This document shows positions 61,690-64,000 of a DNA stretch of 64,000 nucleotides, in pieces (position 1 is the stretch's first letter; the number at the start of each line of letters is the position of its first letter). The position numbers were made by a program, and so were the translations under genes. This DNA is from Krasilnikovia cinnamomea (lineage in GTDB: Bacteria; Actinomycetota; Actinomycetes; Mycobacteriales; Micromonosporaceae). The notes below the pieces were generated by a model. It made no database searches, had not been told where the DNA came from, and saw nothing but the letters and a program-made list of their open reading frames with translations. The DNA lies in the NCBI RefSeq assembly GCF_004217545.1, contig NZ_SHKY01000001.1, positions 7,130,001 through 7,194,000 on the forward strand, read 5' to 3'.

Positions 61690-63720
61690 TCAGTTGTCGG
61701 TCGGTGCCGGGTCGATGGTGAGGACGAGGATCGCGACGTCGTCGGTCCGGGGGTGCGGGCCGACGTTGGCGCGGACAATGTGGTCCAGCAGGCCGCCGGG
61801 TTCCTGCGTCGGGGCCGACGACACCGCGTCGCACAACTCCGCCAGTCCCTGGTCGACGGTGAAACGGCGGTCCTCGATCAGGCCGTCGGTGTAGAGCACG
61901 AGGCTGCACCCGGCGGGCAGCGGCACGGTGACATCCACGTACTCGGCGTGCCGGATGCCCAGCGGCGGTCCCGGTTCCAGATCCAACGGTTCGGCCGTTC
62001 CCCCGGCCCAGCAGATCGGCGGCGGGTGACCGGCCAGGACCGCAATCGCGGTGTGGTCCCGCAGGTGGACTTCCAGATAGCAGCACGACGCCATGGCGTC
62101 CGGTTCGTAGCGCAGCAGCAGCTCGTTGGCGCGGCGCATGACGTCCGCCGGGCCGTACCCGTCGGCGGCGTACGCGCGCAGCGCGCTGCGCAGTTGCCCC
62201 ATCGTCGCGGCGGCCTGGGAGCTGTGCCCGGCGACGTCGCCGATGACGACCGCGGCCCGGTCGGCGTCGATGTGGATCACGTCGTACCAGTCGCCGCCGA
62301 CGTCGGCGCCGCGTGTCCAGGGCAGGTAGCGCACCGCGTGGCGGGCACCGTCGAGGGCCGGCAGCGGGTCGGGCAGCAGCGCCTGCTGCAGGTCCGCGGC
62401 GATCGACAGCTGGGATTCGTAGAGCAGGGCCCGCTGCAACGCCTGGGCGGCCAGGCCGCTGAACGCCACCAGGTTGGCGCGCTCGTCGTCGTCGAACTGG
62501 CGGGGCTCGCGGTACCCGATCACCAGGGTCCCGAGGACCTGCCCGGCGGTGCTCAGCGGCAGGAACGCCCACGCGTGGCGGCCGCCACCGGAGATGGCGC
62601 GCATGGGGTCGGGCTGGGCCGCGGCGAACTCCTCCGGGGAGCACAGGTAGCGCGGTTGCCCGGTGGCCGCGACCATGGTGGCCGGGTAGGGGTGGGTCAT
62701 CGGCAGCTCGCTGAGCTGGTCCACGACGTGCTCCTCGTACCCGGCGTGGTAGCGCAGGACCAGCCGGCCATGCTCGATCAACAGGACGGCCAGGCCGTGC
62801 CCGCGGGCGGACGGGCGCACGACGGTGCCCATCGCCTGGTACACCTCCTCGGCGGTGCTCGCGGCGACCAGCGCGGCGGTGACGGCCTGCAACGCGCTTG
62901 TCCAGTACGCCGCCGCCCTGGCCTGGGCCGCGCTGCGTTCGAGCTGGCGCTGGTAATCCACCGACTCGGTGACGTCGCGGTACGACACCGCGACGATCCC
63001 GGCGCCGACCCGGACGGCCTTGAGCTCCCAGACCGGCGCCGTGCTCGGCGCGGTGATCTGCTGGTGCCACATCTCGCCGGTCTCGGCGACCTCCCGCAGG
63101 TACGGAAACAGTTGCACCTCCCCATCGCCGGAGAAGTCGGCGACGATGCGGTGCCCGATGAGTTCCTCGACGGTGCGCCCGGCGAGCTTGGCGCCGATGT
63201 AGTTGGTGTAGTCGCAGACGAAGTCGATGATCATGCCGGAGTCGTCGTGGACGGCGCGCAGCAGGGTGAACCCGTCGAACGCCGCGTCCAGCGCGTCGTA
63301 CAGTCGGGTTCCGCCCTCGGTCTGCGACCCCATGGTCAGCTTGCTCAGGTCGACGAACCGGGCCACGAACCCGTCCCCGAACGGCACGATCCGGATCTCG
63401 AAATGACCGGTCAGGTTCGTCCGGTCGTAGTACACCGTCCGGACCGCCGGCACCCGCTGCTCCACCACGCGCCGGTACAGCGGCAGCGTGCCGTCCGTGA
63501 CCGTCTCCGGCCACAGCTCCCGGTACGTCCGCCCGACCAGCTCGGCGCGGGGCCGGGCGAGAAACCGGCAGCCGGCCTCGTTGAGGTAGGTGAGGGTGAA
63601 GTCCACGATGCCGCCGCCGGCGTCGCGCACCGCCGTCGCGAGCGCGCAGCCGTGCGGATCCGCCTCCATCAGGGCCACGACGTCCGCAGACGGCTCCCCA
63701 GCGCGTGCCTCGCTGCTCAT
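61690..63720 (-). CDS. PAS-PAS-GAF-PP2C (SpoIIE-type) phosphatase
   Basis: Start ATG 63720 is preferred over 63723 because AGGGG lies six bases before it. The 676-residue soluble protein has two PAS-like domains (about 5-125 and 135-250), a GAF domain (about 270-430) and a SpoIIE/RsbU PP2C domain (about 445-670) with VGGDWYDVIHID, VIGDVAGHS, LAGHPPPIC and LYTDGLIEDR. It should dephosphorylate an anti-sigma-factor antagonist in response to a PAS/GAF signal. GCCGATGA overlaps the start, but the proper -35 box is missing, so I do not call it FliA-driven. It lies between chemoreceptor genes. Confidence 0.9.
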   Translation of the reverse strand: MSSEARAGEPSADVVALMEADPHGCALATAVRDAGGGIVDFTLTYLNEAGCRFLARPRAELVGRTYRELWPETVTDGTLPLYRRVVEQRVPAVRTVYYDRTNLTGHFEIRIVPFGDGFVARFVDLSKLTMGSQTEGGTRLYDALDAAFDGFTLLRAVHDDSGMIIDFVCDYTNYIGAKLAGRTVEELIGHRIVADFSGDGEVQLFPYLREVAETGEMWHQQITAPSTAPVWELKAVRVGAGIVAVSYRDVTESVDYQRQLERSAAQARAAAYWTSALQAVTAALVAASTAEEVYQAMGTVVRPSARGHGLAVLLIEHGRLVLRYHAGYEEHVVDQLSELPMTHPYPATMVAATGQPRYLCSPEEFAAAQPDPMRAISGGGRHAWAFLPLSTAGQVLGTLVIGYREPRQFDDDERANLVAFSGLAAQALQRALLYESQLSIAADLQQALLPDPLPALDGARHAVRYLPWTRGADVGGDWYDVIHIDADRAAVVIGDVAGHSSQAAATMGQLRSALRAYAADGYGPADVMRRANELLLRYEPDAMASCCYLEVHLRDHTAIAVLAGHPPPICWAGGTAEPLDLEPGPPLGIRHAEYVDVTVPLPAGCSLVLYTDGLIEDRRFTVDQGLAELCDAVSSAPTQEPGGLLDHIVRANVGPHPRTDDVAILVLTIDPAPTDN

Positions 63721-63833
63721 CATCGGCCCCTGCGGCACATGCGCATCAGGGTAGCCGTCCCGGCCCGGCCGGTCGCCGTCTTCACCCCTGACCTTCGGCC
63801 TGCCACCCGGGTGGGGGGTCGCCATCACCACCC

Positions 63834-63868
63834 GCCTACCGCACCCCACGGGGGAGGGTGCGGTAGGC
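63834..63868. terminator. Hairpin terminator, 13-bp stem
   Basis: GCCTACCGCACCC, loop of nine bases, GGGTGCGGTAGGC. It lies just after the stop of the chemoreceptor gene running into the window from the right and before the phosphatase gene. Confidence 0.75.
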
Positions 63869-63879
63869 GCCGCCCGCCG

Positions 63880-64000
63880 TCAGACCGTGAACCGGGTGGT
63901 CAGCGTACGGATGGAACCGGCCAGTTCGGCTAGTTCCGCCGCCGCGACGCTGACCTGCTCGGCGTGGGTGGCCGCGGAGCCGGCCGCTCCGGCCACCTCC
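63880..64000 (-). CDS. C-terminal end of a third chemoreceptor (window edge)
   Basis: The frame reads EVAGAAGSAATHAEQVSVAA, then AELAELAGSIRTLTTRFTV and a stop at 63880, which matches the ends of the other two receptors (SADLRRIVDRFTL and SADLRRIVDRFQL). The alternating heptad pattern is that of the MCP signalling domain. The rest lies outside the window, so its promoter cannot be checked. Confidence 0.75.
   Translation of the reverse strand, partial: EVAGAAGSAATHAEQVSVAAAELAELAGSIRTLTTRFTV

Noticed and set aside
63720..63742. GCCGATGA at the start of the PP2C phosphatase as a ninth FliA promoter
   Set aside because: The bases 15-17 upstream do not form a CTCA/TAAA box and the element overlaps the start codon.

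Overview
The window is high-GC DNA with actinobacterial gene structure: GTG and TTG starts, ATGA/GTGA overlaps and several apparently leaderless genes. Methyl-accepting chemotaxis proteins together with FliA/WhiG-type promoters point to a motile, zoospore-forming member of the Micromonosporaceae such as Actinoplanes. That placement is an inference from gene content; no rRNA or marker gene is present. I see no insertion sequence, CRISPR array or prophage.

Layout. 1-5.2 kb (minus): a secreted metallophosphoesterase cut by the window edge, a large AftD-like membrane glycosyltransferase and a small membrane protein. 5.3-9.2 kb (plus): a small secreted protein, a hybrid histidine kinase and a soluble histidine kinase. 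9.3-12.8 kb: a secreted protein with about nine 76-residue Ig-like repeats. 13-20.3 kb: a c-di-GMP block with one EAL protein and three tandem paralogues, each built as membrane-GGDEF-membrane-GGDEF. 20.4-24.6 kb: an F420-type oxidoreductase, an M1 aminopeptidase and adenylate kinase. 24.6-30 kb: a selenocysteine-containing formate dehydrogenase operon followed by tRNA-Sec. 30-36.4 kb: small hypothetical genes, a TPR-GGDEF protein, selD, a GH26-like secreted hydrolase and a CPBP protease. 36.4-41.4 kb: a membrane alpha/beta hydrolase, selA and selB. 41.5-43.7 kb: phoU and a PadR-controlled membrane protein. 43.8-47.9 kb: a glutamine-synthetase-like enzyme, an amidohydrolase and a semialdehyde dehydrogenase. 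47.9-56.3 kb: GH3, LysM/peptidase, ThpR, a methyltransferase, an AlbA_2 protein and a second molybdopterin oxidoreductase. 56.3-64 kb: two complete chemoreceptors and one cut by the edge, an HTH regulator with a small divergent gene, and a PAS-GAF-PP2C phosphatase.

Two systems run through the window. The first is a candidate FliA regulon: eight promoters have the form [C/G]T[C/A]A[A/G]-N15-G[C/G]CGAT, always with exactly 15 bases between the boxes. They precede both complete chemoreceptor genes, all three tandem diguanylate cyclases, the TPR-GGDEF gene, the AftD-like operon and the small membrane-protein gene. Because chemoreceptor genes are classic FliA targets, they act as internal controls. 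The pattern suggests that c-di-GMP synthesis and an envelope glycosyltransferase are switched on with motility. The second is a complete selenocysteine system (selC, selD, selA, selB) with its client, a formate dehydrogenase whose UGA codon 190 is followed by a SECIS-like hairpin. A gene finder that ignores recoding splits this enzyme in two.

Recent recombination is visible in the signalling genes. A 576-bp GGDEF module is identical in two neighbouring cyclases. The same unusual codon style (CTC for Leu, GAA for Glu) marks the GGDEF domain of the TPR-GGDEF gene. The chemoreceptor pair shares a 207-bp identical stretch in its signalling domain.
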